NCBI RefSeq assembly: GCF_022524345.1
Contig: NZ_JAKWJU010000001.1
Location: forward strand, 1-17,839
DNA length: 17,839 nt
Reading direction: 5' to 3'
DNA from: Streptomyces marispadix
GTDB taxonomy: Bacteria; Actinomycetota; Actinomycetes; Streptomycetales; Streptomycetaceae
Positions 6,959 to 15,507 of the stretch are shown here, piece by piece. A program made the position numbers and the translations under genes. Positions within the stretch are counted from its first letter, which is position 1; each line of letters opens with the position of its first letter. The notes beneath the pieces are model-generated. The model ran no database searches. It was not told the DNA's origin and saw nothing but the letters and a program-made list of their open reading frames with translations.

Positions 6959-8341
6959 ATGTCGTCCCGGATGGTGCATGAGAGCGCACTCAACGATCTG
7001 CGGAGGGGTTTCACCGGCGTTCTGCTGACTCCCGGTGATCCCTCGTATGAGGAGCGGCGGCATGTCTTCAACGCCATGATCGACCGCTCGCCCGCGCTGA
7101 TAGCTCTGCCCCGTAACGAGGCCGAGGTGGCCCGGGCCGTGGCCTACGGGCGTGCCGAGGGGCTGCAGATCGCGGTGCGCGGCGGCGGGCACAGCGTGGC
7201 GGGGAATTCCACGACCGACGGGGTGGTGGTGGATCTGCGGCTGATGAACGGCGTCACGGTGAATCCGGACGCGCGGGCGGTGCGGGTGGGCGGCGGTGCC
7301 ACCATGGCCGATCTCGACCGTGCGACCCAGCCGTATGCGCTGGCCACGACGGGCGGGCGGGTCTCGACGACGGGGGTCGGCGGGTTCGTGCTCGGCGGGG
7401 GTTCGGGGTGGCTGGAGCGGGCCTTCGGCCTGGCCTGCGACAACCTGCTGGCGGCCGAGGTCGTCACCGCCGGCGGTGATCTCGTACGGGCCACGCCGCA
7501 CACCCACAGCGAACTGTTCTGGGCGCTGCACGGCGGCGGCGGCAACTTCGGCCCGGTCACCTCGCTGACGCTGCGGCTGCATCCGCTGCCCGCGCTGACG
7601 GCCGCGCTGCTGGTGTGGCCGCCGGAGTCGGGTGGGGAAGTGGCGCGCGCCTACCGGGAGTTCATCGCCGGCGCCCCGGACCAGGTCGGGGGCGGGCTGA
7701 TCTACCTGACCGCCGGGGAGGAGCCCTTCGTCCCCCGCGGGCTGGTGGGGAAGCTGGTGTGCGCGGTACTGATCACCTACACCGGGCAGGAGGCGCAGGC
7801 CCGTGAGGTCATGGCCCCGATGCTGCGGCTCGGCCACGCCGGAGCGATGATCGCCCAACTCCCCTACGCGCAGCTGCAGAGCATGCTCGACGACCCGCCC
7901 GGCTACCGCAACTACTGGTCCGCGGAACACCTCGACGCCTTCCCCGACGACGCCGTCGACCTGTTCTGCGCACGGGCCCACGACATGATCGTCCCCTCCC
8001 CCTCCCAGCACGTCCTCTTCCCCCAGGGCGGCGCGGTCGCCCGCGACGCCGACCGCTACCCCCTGCCCTGGCGGCACGCCCCCTGGATCGTCCACCCCTT
8101 CGGACTGTGGAACGACCCCGCCGACGACACCCGCGGCAAACAATGGGCCCGCGGCCTGCGCGAGGACCTCTCCCCCTGGGCAAGCGGCGCCGTCTACCTC
8201 AACTTCATCGGCCACGAAGGCGAAGACCGCATCATCGCCGGCCTCGGCCGCCACAACTACCAGCGCCTGGCCCGCATCAAGGCCCACTACGACCCCGACA
8301 ACACCTTCCGCCTCAACCACAACATCAAACCCGCCCCCTGA
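6959..8341 (+). CDS. FAD-dependent oxidoreductase, berberine-bridge-enzyme (BBE) type
   Basis: This 460-residue cytosolic flavoprotein would oxidise a sugar, polyketide or alkaloid-like substrate with O2, forming H2O2. Residues about 45-225 form the PCMH-type FAD-binding domain, with RGGGHS at 74-79; His78 is the expected covalent FAD attachment residue. The second (Cys) attachment site of bicovalent members is absent: the GGRVSTTGVGG segment has no Cys, so single-His linkage is inferred. The C-terminal BBE segment is clear: YQRLARIKAHYDPDNTFRLN near the end. The ATG at 6959 follows GGAAGGGG. The length is normal for bacterial homologues. No signal peptide. It appears monocistronic, with no adjacent partner to define its substrate. 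Confidence 0.88.
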   Translation: MSSRMVHESALNDLRRGFTGVLLTPGDPSYEERRHVFNAMIDRSPALIALPRNEAEVARAVAYGRAEGLQIAVRGGGHSVAGNSTTDGVVVDLRLMNGVTVNPDARAVRVGGGATMADLDRATQPYALATTGGRVSTTGVGGFVLGGGSGWLERAFGLACDNLLAAEVVTAGGDLVRATPHTHSELFWALHGGGGNFGPVTSLTLRLHPLPALTAALLVWPPESGGEVARAYREFIAGAPDQVGGGLIYLTAGEEPFVPRGLVGKLVCAVLITYTGQEAQAREVMAPMLRLGHAGAMIAQLPYAQLQSMLDDPPGYRNYWSAEHLDAFPDDAVDLFCARAHDMIVPSPSQHVLFPQGGAVARDADRYPLPWRHAPWIVHPFGLWNDPADDTRGKQWARGLREDLSPWASGAVYLNFIGHEGEDRIIAGLGRHNYQRLARIKAHYDPDNTFRLNHNIKPAP

Positions 8342-9819
8342 CCCCCACACACCAGGCAGCGGGCAGCGGGCAGCGGGCAGGCCAACGCCCCGGGCGCCGG
8401 GGCGAGAACACCACCCCCCAGCACCACCGGCCCACACCCGCACCCCGCCCCGGGACACCGATCCCGCCCCGCCCCCGGGGCCGGTCCCGGCCTCGACCTC
8501 GACCGCGGTCTCGGTCTCGGTCTCGGTCTCGGCCGGTGAGGCAGCACCTCAGCAACCGTCCCGAACTACCGGCCCCCACCCGCCCCGTACGGCGACGAAC
8601 AGCAGGCCGTCCGATCCCACACGGCCCGCTACGGGCGGCGAGCACGCCGCACACCCGCAGACACCGCAGCGTTGCCCCACCGGACGAGACCAGGCACCCC
8701 CGCCCCCAACGAGACCTCCGTCGTCGGCACAACCCCGCGGACAACACCCGGGCGCACCCCTTCGTGCGCCCGGCGAAGTCCTGGCTCCAGGCGGGCACTT
8801 GGCGCAGGCCGGTGTCCGGTCGGGCGGGGCGGCCGGGCGGGTAGCGGAGTGCCTGGGGCCGGGGATGTGAAGGGGACTCGGCCACCACCCGCCCCCCGGA
8901 CCCGATGAACACAAAGCCCGGCCCCACAGCCCCCACACCCCACACTCTCCCGCTCTCCCGGGACGAGACCGGCCCCCCACCGACCGGCACACATACCACC
9001 CGCACGACGCGCCCCCGGGCACCGGCCCGCCTGGTTCACCGCCGTCCCGCCAACACCCCACCCCACCCCGGCGAAGCGCCCGATCACCAGCGGCCACGCT
9101 CTACGCCCACCACGCGTGCCGTACGCCGCACGCCAGAACTTCGGCCCGCCCGACAGGCGCACCCCTGAGACAGCAACAACCGCCCCTTCTCCGCCAGTTC
9201 ACTCACCTCCCGACGCCCCCGCGCCGCCGCACGACCCCACACCCCAGCGCCCGGGGCCCGGGGCCCGCCCAAAATGCGCGGGTGGTCCGGCGAAACGCCT
9301 CGCGCCCGTACAGCACGTGGCCGGTGCGAGCGATCAGTGAGCACCGGCATCCGCCGCCAGCCCCGCCCGCGCGCTGCCGCCGGAACCACCACCGCCCCGG
9401 CCCCCGCGCACCCGGCACAACTCCCCCGCCACGACAGCCCGTTCCCCACCCCCGGCCCGCAACCAGCCGCCGGGCCCGGCCCTCCCTACGGCCCCGCCCC
9501 GGGAAAGGACCTCCCGGCCGACGCCCATGCCGCGACCGGCTACCGCCGCCTCGCCCCCTGTGACGCGGGCGCGATCGCGCCGTCTACGCGACGTCAACAC
9601 ACCGCCCACACCGGCGCCTTCACCGGCCGCCGACCCCCGGCGCCAGAGACCCCGGCGCCGGGCGACCGCGGTTAGCCCCGCCGGCGCGATCACTGCCACC
9701 ATGGGCGATGCGCCGAGCCGCTGCCCCCGGGCAGGCCGCGCCCCGTGCGCACGCCCGCAGCAGCTTCTACCAGGGCAACCACCAGGAAAAGAAACCAACC
9801 CCCTTGCAGAGGAGTCGAC
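8342..9819. other. 1.5-kb C-rich region without a convincing gene
   Basis: The + strand is strikingly C-rich, and none of the open frames has a ribosome site with protein-like composition. Visible elements: a 7-bp GCAGCGG repeat at 8356-8380, a TCGGTC hexamer repeat at 8506-8533 preceded by CTCGAC units, a 10-bp perfect hairpin at 8748-8773 (CCGGGCGCAC / GTGCGCCCGG), and a 9-bp hairpin at 9636-9662 (CCCGGCGCC / GGCGCCGGG). I found no tRNA or known RNA. It may hold decayed genes or long untranslated regions. Confidence 0.45.
8748..8773. terminator. 10-bp hairpin, possible terminator
   Basis: Perfect inverted arms CCGGGCGCAC and GTGCGCCCGG with a 6-base loop and no T run. It lies 400 bp past the oxidoreductase stop, so which transcript it would end is unclear. 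Confidence 0.3.
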
Positions 9820-9897
9820 ATGTCGTCGAAGCGCCGCCGTAAGAAGAAGGCACGCCGTAAGAACGCGGCCAACCACGGCCGCAAGCCCCAGACCTGA
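9820..9897 (+). CDS. Large-subunit ribosomal protein bL37 (25 residues)
   Basis: ATG 9820 to TGA 9897 encodes 25 residues beginning MSSKRRRKKKARRKNAANHG, extremely basic. It matches the pattern of the actinobacterial 50S protein bL37, a roughly 24-residue peptide found in the mycobacterial ribosome structure; the Lys/Arg run followed by a conserved ANHG(K/R)(K/R)P tail is diagnostic. A good ribosome site (GAGGAG) ends 5 bases before the ATG. The gene is shorter than most annotation cutoffs. It is followed by a strong hairpin at 9941-9997 and appears monocistronic. The assignment is from memory of the family pattern. Confidence 0.78.
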   Translation: MSSKRRRKKKARRKNAANHGRKPQT

Positions 9898-9940
9898 ACC
9901 ACCACCGCACACCCGCACCCCACCGGCGCACGCCGCACCC

Positions 9941-9997
9941 GGCAGCCGCCCGCCCCCGCCGCCCCTACCCCGGGCGCCCCGGGGGCGGGCGGCTGCC
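9941..9997. terminator. Strong terminator hairpin after bL37
   Basis: Perfect 17-bp inverted arms GGCAGCCGCCCGCCCCC (9941-9957) and its complement (9981-9997) enclose a 23-base loop that can itself pair. There is no T run, as is common in high-GC actinobacteria. It lies 44 bp after the bL37 stop and would insulate the GH43 gene. Confidence 0.65.
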
Positions 9998-10126
9998 CCG
10001 CACCCAGAACCTCCGGCACCCCCGACATCCCCAGCACCCCCAGCACTCCCGGCTCCTCCGGCGTCCGGTCGGCGACCTCGCCCCGGGCGGCGTTTGTCAA
10101 CAGGGCAACGAACAGCACCCCCCTCC

Positions 10127-10156
10127 TTTACAACGTTGTAGCGGGCGCAGTACACA
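10127..10156 (+). promoter_or_regulatory. Putative GH43 promoter
   Basis: TTTACA (10127-10132) and TACACA (10151-10156) with an 18-bp spacer. The start codon is 40 bp further on. The palindrome at 10129-10140 sits across the -35 box. Confidence 0.45.
10129..10140. promoter_or_regulatory. LacI-type operator upstream of GH43
   Basis: TACAACGTTGTA is a perfect 12-bp palindrome with a central CG step, as LacI-family operators typically have. It overlaps the putative -35 box of the GH43 gene, so a bound repressor would block transcription. A LacI-family gene lies 3.2 kb downstream. Confidence 0.55.
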
Positions 10157-10195
10157 TGCTCTGCCGCCGTCAGCGCCCAGGGAGGGGACACGTAC

Positions 10196-12010
10196 GTGAC
10201 CGCAACCACCGCCGGATCCCGGATCCGCACCGCCGTCGCAGGATCGGCCCTGCTCGCCGTCCTCGCCGCCGCGCCCGGGGCCTACGGCACGTTCGCCTCC
10301 GCCGACTCCCGGAACCCGGCTTCTGAGAGCCCGGCTTCGGGGAAGACCTACGTCAACCCCGTCTCCCGCGGCTTCGCCGACACCTTCGCCGACCCCGCCG
10401 TCGTCCGCGGAAAAGACGGCTACTGGTACGCGTTCGGCACCACCGACCCCCTGCGCAGCGGCGGGAAACCCCACTCGCTTCCCGTCGCCCGCTCCCGCGA
10501 CCTGGTGGAGTGGAAGTACGTCACCGACGCGCTCGGCAAGGACAACGCGCCCGGCTGGGCCGCGGAAGACGCCGCCTACTGGGCCCCCGACATCACCTAC
10601 CACGACGGCCGCTACTGGCTGTACTTCGTGGTCACGCAGACCGACGCCACCGACGAGAAGGACGACAGCGCCATCGGCGTCGCCACCGCCTCCAGCCCCG
10701 CCGGACCGTGGAAGACCCACGGCGAACCGGTCGTGCCGCCCCGCCGCGGCGACAACGGCTTCAAATGGACCTTCGACCCCGCCCACGTCACCGACACCGA
10801 CGGCCGCCGCTACCTCTACTACGGCTCCTACAACGGCGGCATCGAAGTCACCGCGCTCTCCCCCGACGGCACCCGGCGGGCGGGCCGCCCCACCCTGGTC
10901 GCCACCGACAACCGCTTCGAAGGCGCGTATGTGATCCGCCGCGGCGGCTGGTGGTACCTCTTCGCCTCCTCCGGCGACTGCTGCGCCGGGCCGACCACGG
11001 GTTACTCGGTGTTCGCAGGCCGCTCCCGCTCCGTCCGCGGCCCCTTCACCGACCGCGACGGCGTACCGCTGACCGCGTCGCGCACCGGAGGCTCCATCAC
11101 GCTGACCCCCAACGGCAACCGGTGGGTGGGAACCGGCCACAACGCGGTCGTCACCGACCTCGCCGGGCAGGACTGGATGCTCTACCACGCCATCGACCGC
11201 TCGAACCCGTACCTCGACAAGCCCTACGGCATCAACCGGCGCCCCATGCTCATCGACCGGCTCGACTGGAAGAACGGATGGCCGGTGGTGCGAGGCGGGA
11301 AGGGCGCCTCGGCCGGGCGGCAGCCCGCACCGGTGACCTCTCCCCGCACGAAAGCGCAGAAGCGGCCGGCCGTCCCTGCCGGCGGGGACAGCCGGCCGCC
11401 CGGCGATCCCGGATCCCTCGACCCCGCCCGCAGCGACGAGTTCGACGGTGAACGGCCCCGCCCCGGATGGCAGTGGGTACGTCACCCGGCGGGAAGCGTG
11501 AGGGACGGGCAGTACGTGTGGCGGACCCAGGACGCGGAGCTGCACAAGAAGACCAACACCGCGTCCGTCATGCTGCGTCAGGCGCCGCGGGGCGACTTCA
11601 CCGTCGAGACGAAACTCAGCATCGACCTCGGCGTGGAGACCGTACGCAACTACCAGCAGGCCGGACTGGTCGCCTACGCCGGCGACGACCGGTACCTGCG
11701 CCTCGCGCACACCGCCATCTGGAACACCCGGCAGACCGAATACGGCAAGGAGCAGCCGTATGCCGGAGACATCGCCTACGGCTCGGCCTCGGTCGGCCCT
11801 CCCGCACGGACCACATGGCTGCGGCTGCGGCACACCACCTCTCACGGGGAACACCACGTGCAGGCCCTCACCAGCCGCGACGGAACACAGTGGACCGCCG
11901 GCGGCACATGGACCATCCCCGGAAAACACCGGCTGCGCTACGGACTCGTATCCCTCGGCGGCGACGGAGCCACGGCGAAATTCGACTACTACCGCCTCTA
12001 CCGGCACTGA
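10196..12010 (+). CDS. Secreted GH43 family glycosidase, arabinanase-like, with C-terminal concanavalin-like domain
   Basis: The 604-residue enzyme probably hydrolyses plant-cell-wall arabinan or arabinoxylan outside the cell. Residues 1-36 are a signal peptide (SRIRTAVAGSALLAVLAAA, then an AxA-like site). The GH43 five-bladed propeller spans about 52-366. Likely catalytic residues: Asp66 (FADPAVV, base), Asp194 (FDP, pKa modulator) and Glu242 (FEGAYV, acid). The WAPD motif (129-132), GTGHNAVV (312-319) and YHAID (330-334) are typical of endo-1,5-alpha-L-arabinosidase-like members. After a Pro/Arg-rich linker (370-408), residues 410-604 (DEFDG start, WQWVRHP) resemble the GH43 C-terminal or DUF1349 jelly-roll domain. 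GTG start after GGGAGGGG. The operator and promoter upstream suggest LacI control. Exact substrate is inferred. Confidence 0.88.
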   Translation: MTATTAGSRIRTAVAGSALLAVLAAAPGAYGTFASADSRNPASESPASGKTYVNPVSRGFADTFADPAVVRGKDGYWYAFGTTDPLRSGGKPHSLPVARSRDLVEWKYVTDALGKDNAPGWAAEDAAYWAPDITYHDGRYWLYFVVTQTDATDEKDDSAIGVATASSPAGPWKTHGEPVVPPRRGDNGFKWTFDPAHVTDTDGRRYLYYGSYNGGIEVTALSPDGTRRAGRPTLVATDNRFEGAYVIRRGGWWYLFASSGDCCAGPTTGYSVFAGRSRSVRGPFTDRDGVPLTASRTGGSITLTPNGNRWVGTGHNAVVTDLAGQDWMLYHAIDRSNPYLDKPYGINRRPMLIDRLDWKNGWPVVRGGKGASAGRQPAPVTSPRTKAQKRPAVPAGGDSRPPGDPGSLDPARSDEFDGERPRPGWQWVRHPAGSVRDGQYVWRTQDAELHKKTNTASVMLRQAPRGDFTVETKLSIDLGVETVRNYQQAGLVAYAGDDRYLRLAHTAIWNTRQTEYGKEQPYAGDIAYGSASVGPPARTTWLRLRHTTSHGEHHVQALTSRDGTQWTAGGTWTIPGKHRLRYGLVSLGGDGATAKFDYYRLYRH

Positions 12011-12320
12011 CAGCACCACAGCAAACAGAACCCGGACAGCGGGCAGCAGGCGAGCAGAACCCGGGCAGCGGGCGAGCAGGAGACGGGCAGGACGGAGCAC
12101 GGGTACCGGGCGGCTCCAGGCGGGCCGCGCGCCGGGCCGGCACCACGCGAGGCATGACCCGGCGGCAGAGCGGGCCCGGGTGCCGCAGACCCCCGAGCCC
12201 GCTTCTGCCCAGCCGTGCACCAGGTCCTGCGCTGCGCGACGCATCACGCCGGGCATGACCCGGCCGCGCGGCGGCTACCCCGGAAGGCAGCAACCACAAG
12301 CCGGAAAGGGGAGAACGCTG
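12011..12320. other. Intergenic region with imperfect repeats
   Basis: No gene is supported. The + strand carries repeated CAGCGGGCA / GAGCAG and GAACCCGG units at 12028-12090, and two GGCATGACCCGG elements (12152-12163 and 12253-12264). No clear terminator hairpin or promoter. Confidence 0.4.
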
Positions 12321-12992
12321 ATGATCTCGGAGCAGATCTCGGTGGCGGTGCCCGGCAACGTCGACCTCCCCGGGGACCTCGACATGCCGCCCTCCCCGCG
12401 CGGGATGGTGCTGTTCGTCCACGGAAGCGGCAGCTCCCGGCACAGCCCGCGCAACCGCGCCGTCGCCGCCGAACTACAACGCCACGGATGGGGCACCCTG
12501 CTGATCGACCTCCTCAGCGAGGACGAGGAGAAGACCGACGCGGCGACCGGGCAGCACCGCTTCGACATCGCCCTGCTCAGCGAACGGACGGCCACCGCCA
12601 TCGAGTGGCTGAGCAAATACCCCGTGACCCACGGCGTGCCCGTGCACCTCTTCGGAGCCAGCACCGGCGCAGCAGCCGCCCTCGTCGCCGCAGCCCAGGC
12701 CGGACCGGTCGTCTCCGTCGTCTCCCGCGGAGGCCGCCCCGACCTCGCCGGCGACGCCCTCAAACAGGTAGAAGTCCCCGTACTGCTCCTCGTCGGCGGA
12801 CGCGACCCCCAGGTACTGGAACTGAACCAGGAAGCCGCCCAGCTCCTGCCCGCGGACCACCAGCTCCAGGTCATCCCCGGAGCAACACACCTCTTCGAAG
12901 AACCCGGCGCCCTGGAACAGGTCGCCGCCGCAGCACGCGAATGGTTCCTCAACACCGCCGAAGCACACGCCGAAGGCCACCACCTGCCCTGA
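12321..12992 (+). CDS. Alpha/beta hydrolase, dienelactone-hydrolase-like
   Basis: A 223-residue single-domain hydrolase of the type often annotated as dienelactone hydrolase family in actinobacteria. Seen: LFVHGSGSSRHSPRN (31-45) with the HGSG oxyanion motif, the nucleophile elbow GASTG with Ser114 (112-116), Asp162 in VGGRDPQ, and His190 in IPGATHLFEEP, giving a complete Ser-Asp-His triad. No signal peptide or membrane segment, so it is cytosolic. The ATG at 12321 follows AAAGGGGAG with good spacing; an earlier in-frame extension lacks protein character. It lies 310 bp after GH43 and probably has its own transcript. True substrates are unknown; relatives often sit near stress or dormancy genes, which are not present here. 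Confidence 0.82.
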   Translation: MISEQISVAVPGNVDLPGDLDMPPSPRGMVLFVHGSGSSRHSPRNRAVAAELQRHGWGTLLIDLLSEDEEKTDAATGQHRFDIALLSERTATAIEWLSKYPVTHGVPVHLFGASTGAAAALVAAAQAGPVVSVVSRGGRPDLAGDALKQVEVPVLLLVGGRDPQVLELNQEAAQLLPADHQLQVIPGATHLFEEPGALEQVAAAAREWFLNTAEAHAEGHHLP

Positions 12993-13392
12993 CCCCCACC
13001 ACACCCAGCCCCCCGGCACCCGCCCGCCGTCCCCCGCCCACACCGGCACCACCGAACGACCCACGACCCACGAGCGAACGGCCCACGAGCGGGAAACCGC
13101 CGGCTACGCCGGGACGCCGAAGCGCCGCGGCCAGGGGAAACCCGGCGCGAAAGCCCTGTCCCCAGACCGGCCGACGCGGGACAGCGACCCCTCACGACAC
13201 CCGGCCGGGAAGCGTTCGACGCGCAGCAGCCCCCGCCCCTCCCCGGGGCCGGACAGGCCGCAGAGCACACGCCCTCCCCCCGCCGAACAGACCGCCAGGA
13301 ACACGTCCTTCGCGCGCCGGGCACCCCGGTACGATGCGGGCATCACCTACCGGGGGCCGAGCAGCGGCCAGGCCGAGGAGAACTGAAGCCAG
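12993..13392. other. Intergenic region upstream of the LacI regulator
   Basis: 400 bp, C-rich, with a repeated CCACGAGCG (13066-13093) and no convincing gene. A TACGAT hexamer at 13330-13335 could be a -10 box for the LacI gene; no good -35 box or operator palindrome is visible. Confidence 0.4.
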
Positions 13393-14394
13393 TTGCCGCG
13401 CCGGATCACCATCTACGACGTCGCCTCCCAAGCCGGAGTGAGCATCTCCACCGTCTCACTCGCGCTCAACACCCCAGCCCGGGTCAGCGAGCGCACACGG
13501 CAGCGCGTGCTGAAGGCCGCGGACGCACTCGGCTACACACCCAAGACGGAGGCCGTCGCCAAGGCCCGCAAGGGAGTCGGGCGGATCGGCGTGCTCGCCC
13601 CCTACACCTCCTACCCCTCGGTGGCACGGCGGCTGAGCGGTGTACTGAAAGCGGTGGGCGACGGGCCGCTGGAAGTCGTCGTCTTCGACCACGCCTCAGC
13701 GGCACATTCCGCCTCACCCCTGCTGGAGACTCTGCCGCTGACCGGCCGGCTCGACGGACTCATCGTGATGAGCCTGCCGCTGGAGGACCATGCCGCCCGC
13801 CGCCTCACCGACTCCCGGCTGCCCGCGGTACTGGTCGACGCGCGGCGGGACGGCTTCGACTCCGTGCACACCGACGACGCCGACGGCGGACGGCTGGTAG
13901 CCGAACATCTGCTGGAACGCGGCTACCACAGCTTCGGCTTCCTCGGCGAGGAACAGATGTCGCAGGCGTACCAGTCGCCGGGACAGCGCCGCCTGGCCGG
14001 ATTCCGTACCGCACTGGCCAGCGCGGGCCACCGACTTGAAGCAGAGCGCGTGCGCCACACCCCCCACGGACTGGAACAGGCCACCAAAGCAGCGAAAGAA
14101 CTGCTGGCCAGCCCGGACCGGCCGCGGGCACTGTTCGCCGCAGACGACACACTCGCCGCCGGGGCCCTGCGCGCGGCCGGTTCACTGGGACTGGCCGTCC
14201 CCGGCGACCTCGCACTGGCCGGATTCGACGACAGCGAACTGGCCCGTGCACTGGAACTCACCACCGTCCGGCAACCCCTGGAAGAATCCGGCCACACCGC
14301 AGCCGACCTGCTGATCCAGCGCATCACCCACGGCCCCACGGCCACACGGGAGACCACCCTCAAACTGGAACTCCTCCCCCGGCACTCCACCTGA
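13393..14394 (+). CDS. LacI-family transcriptional repressor
   Basis: A 333-residue regulator of normal length. Residues 6-26 are the LacI helix-turn-helix (TIYDVASQAGVSISTVSLAL), followed by the hinge VLKAADALGYTPK (39-51), whose Leu inserts at a central CG step of the operator. Residues about 63-330 form the periplasmic-binding-protein-like effector domain (VGRIGVLAPYTSYP, then DGLIVMSLP, VSDS-type pocket segments, ALFAADDTLAAGALRA, LALAGFDDSELA). The effector is probably a sugar but cannot be named. A TTG start at 13393 is chosen because it directly precedes PRRITIYDVAS and follows GAGGAG (13375-13380). Candidate targets are the palindrome before GH43 (better CG-centred match) and the one before the SDR gene. 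Confidence 0.9.
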   Translation: MPRRITIYDVASQAGVSISTVSLALNTPARVSERTRQRVLKAADALGYTPKTEAVAKARKGVGRIGVLAPYTSYPSVARRLSGVLKAVGDGPLEVVVFDHASAAHSASPLLETLPLTGRLDGLIVMSLPLEDHAARRLTDSRLPAVLVDARRDGFDSVHTDDADGGRLVAEHLLERGYHSFGFLGEEQMSQAYQSPGQRRLAGFRTALASAGHRLEAERVRHTPHGLEQATKAAKELLASPDRPRALFAADDTLAAGALRAAGSLGLAVPGDLALAGFDDSELARALELTTVRQPLEESGHTAADLLIQRITHGPTATRETTLKLELLPRHST

Positions 14395-14420
14395 AAAGCC
14401 ACGCGGAAGCCGGACACAGA

Positions 14421-14468
14421 ACCACCGACCACCGGACCACCGGACCACCGGACCACCGGACCACCGGC
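14421..14468. repeat. 8-bp tandem repeat (ACCACCGG)
   Basis: About six contiguous copies of ACCACCGG, the first imperfect, in the gap between the LacI stop and the SDR promoter region. It may be a simple slippage repeat with no function. Confidence 0.7.
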
Positions 14469-14496
14469 AACCCGCGACCGGCAACCGACCCGGAGT

Positions 14497-14512
14497 GTCG
14501 AAGTGCTTCGAC
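14497..14512. promoter_or_regulatory. Palindrome upstream of the SDR gene, possible operator
   Basis: GTCGAAGTGCTTCGAC has 7-bp perfect arms around TG. A TTGACA hexamer follows at 14521-14526, then a G run, with no clear -10 box. It lies about 75 bp before the SDR start. It could be a repressor site, but the centre is TG rather than the CG expected for LacI proteins. Confidence 0.4.
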
Positions 14513-14584
14513 GAATGCTGTTGACAGGGCGGGGGGGGGCGTGAGGCTGCCGGTGACCCATCGGCCTGGAAGAACGGAGACGCC

Positions 14585-15372
14585 GTGCGCAGCAGCCACG
14601 TGGTGACAGGAGGAGGCCGCGGCATCGGACGGGCCGTGGCCGAACGGCTGCTCGCCGAAGGCCACTTCGTGGTGGTGATCGAGGCCGACCCGGAGGCGGT
14701 GGAGTGGCTGGAGCACCCTGCGCACGCCGCTCGCGCCTCGGCCGTCACCGGCGACGCCCGCGAAGAGGCCGTGGCGGAGCACGCGGCGGACCTCGCCGAA
14801 TCAGCCGGCGTGCTGGACGGCTGGGTCAACAACGCCGCCGTCTTCCGCGACGCGTCACCCGGCATCTCCCCCACCCCGGCGGTCATCGAACTGATCGAGG
14901 CCGTCATGGTCCCGCCGTCACGGGATGCGCCACCGCCCTACGCCGGTTCCTGAAGGCCGACTCGCCCGGGGCGATCGTCAACATCACCTCGCACCAAGCC
15001 CGTCGGCCCGTACCGGGATGCGCCCCGTACGCCACCGCGAAGGCGGCCGTCGAAGGACTGACACGGGCACTCGCCGTCGAATACGGACCCCGCGGCATCA
15101 GGGTCAACGCCGTAGCACCCGGATCGATCGCGACCGAGCGCTACACATCACTCCTCGCCGCCCAGGAACCCCACACAGCGCAGGCCGTAGAAGCCGGGAT
15201 GCGGGCACTGCACCCACTCGGCAGGACCGGCCTCCCCGAAGAAGTCGCCGCAGCCGTGACGCACCTGCTCTCCACCGAGGCCGCCTACATCACCGGCGTC
15301 ACCCTGCCCGTCGACGGCGGACGAACCATCCTCGGCCACGACCCCGAACCGCTGCAGACCACCAACACCTGA
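14585..15372 (+). pseudogene. SDR-family oxidoreductase, broken by a one-base frameshift
   Basis: Two frames together make a full short-chain dehydrogenase/reductase of about 262 residues. The first (from GTG 14585) has the NAD(P)-binding TGGGRGIGRA motif and the NNAA motif. The second, from about 14908 to the stop at 15372, has VNITSHQ, the catalytic YATAK (Tyr-x3-Lys), AVAPGSIATER and the final VTLPVDGG. The frames part at about 14907-14909: adding one G to ATGGTCCC would read EAVMGPAVTGCATAL and restore the gene. As written, the first frame stops at 14951-14953. The domain is otherwise complete and well conserved, so the indel is either very recent or a sequence error. Ribosome site CGGAG lies 5 bases before the GTG. 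Substrate unknown; a 3-oxoacyl reductase or sugar dehydrogenase would both fit. Confidence 0.82.
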
Positions 15373-15410
15373 CAAGCCCCTCCCCGCACGACGCGCACAC
15401 AACGAAGCGC

Positions 15411-15500
15411 GCTCACACGAGGAAACGCGCTCACGCGAAGAGGCGGGCTCACGCGAAGAGGCGGGCTCACGCGAAGAGGCGGGCTCACGCGAGGAAACGC
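15411..15500. repeat. Five tandem copies of an 18-bp unit
   Basis: Units start at 15411, 15429, 15447, 15465 and 15483. The three central ones are GCTCACGCGAAGAGGCGG; the two outer ones end in GAGGAAACGC. The array lies between the SDR stop and the 3' end of the phosphatase gene. A 12-bp sequence AAACGCAGAACG occurs just after the array (15495-15506) and again in the last codons of the phosphatase gene (15518-15529). Confidence 0.85.
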
Positions 15501-15507
15501 AGAACGC

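Noticed and set aside
6917..8458. A 513-codon minus-strand open frame opposite the FAD oxidoreductase
   Set aside because: It is antisense to a gene with clear FAD and BBE motifs, and has no domain of its own.
8325..9162. Overlapping minus-strand open frames of 177-226 codons
   Set aside because: Gly/Arg/Cys-rich composition, no ribosome site, and several frames open at once, as expected for high-GC non-coding DNA.
10097..12256. A 719-codon minus-strand open frame across GH43
   Set aside because: It is the antisense shadow of the well-supported GH43 gene in high-GC DNA; its composition is Gly/Val/Arg-rich without recognisable domains.
15411..15500. CRISPR array
   Set aside because: The units are 18 bp and contiguous, with no spacers, and there are no cas genes in the window.
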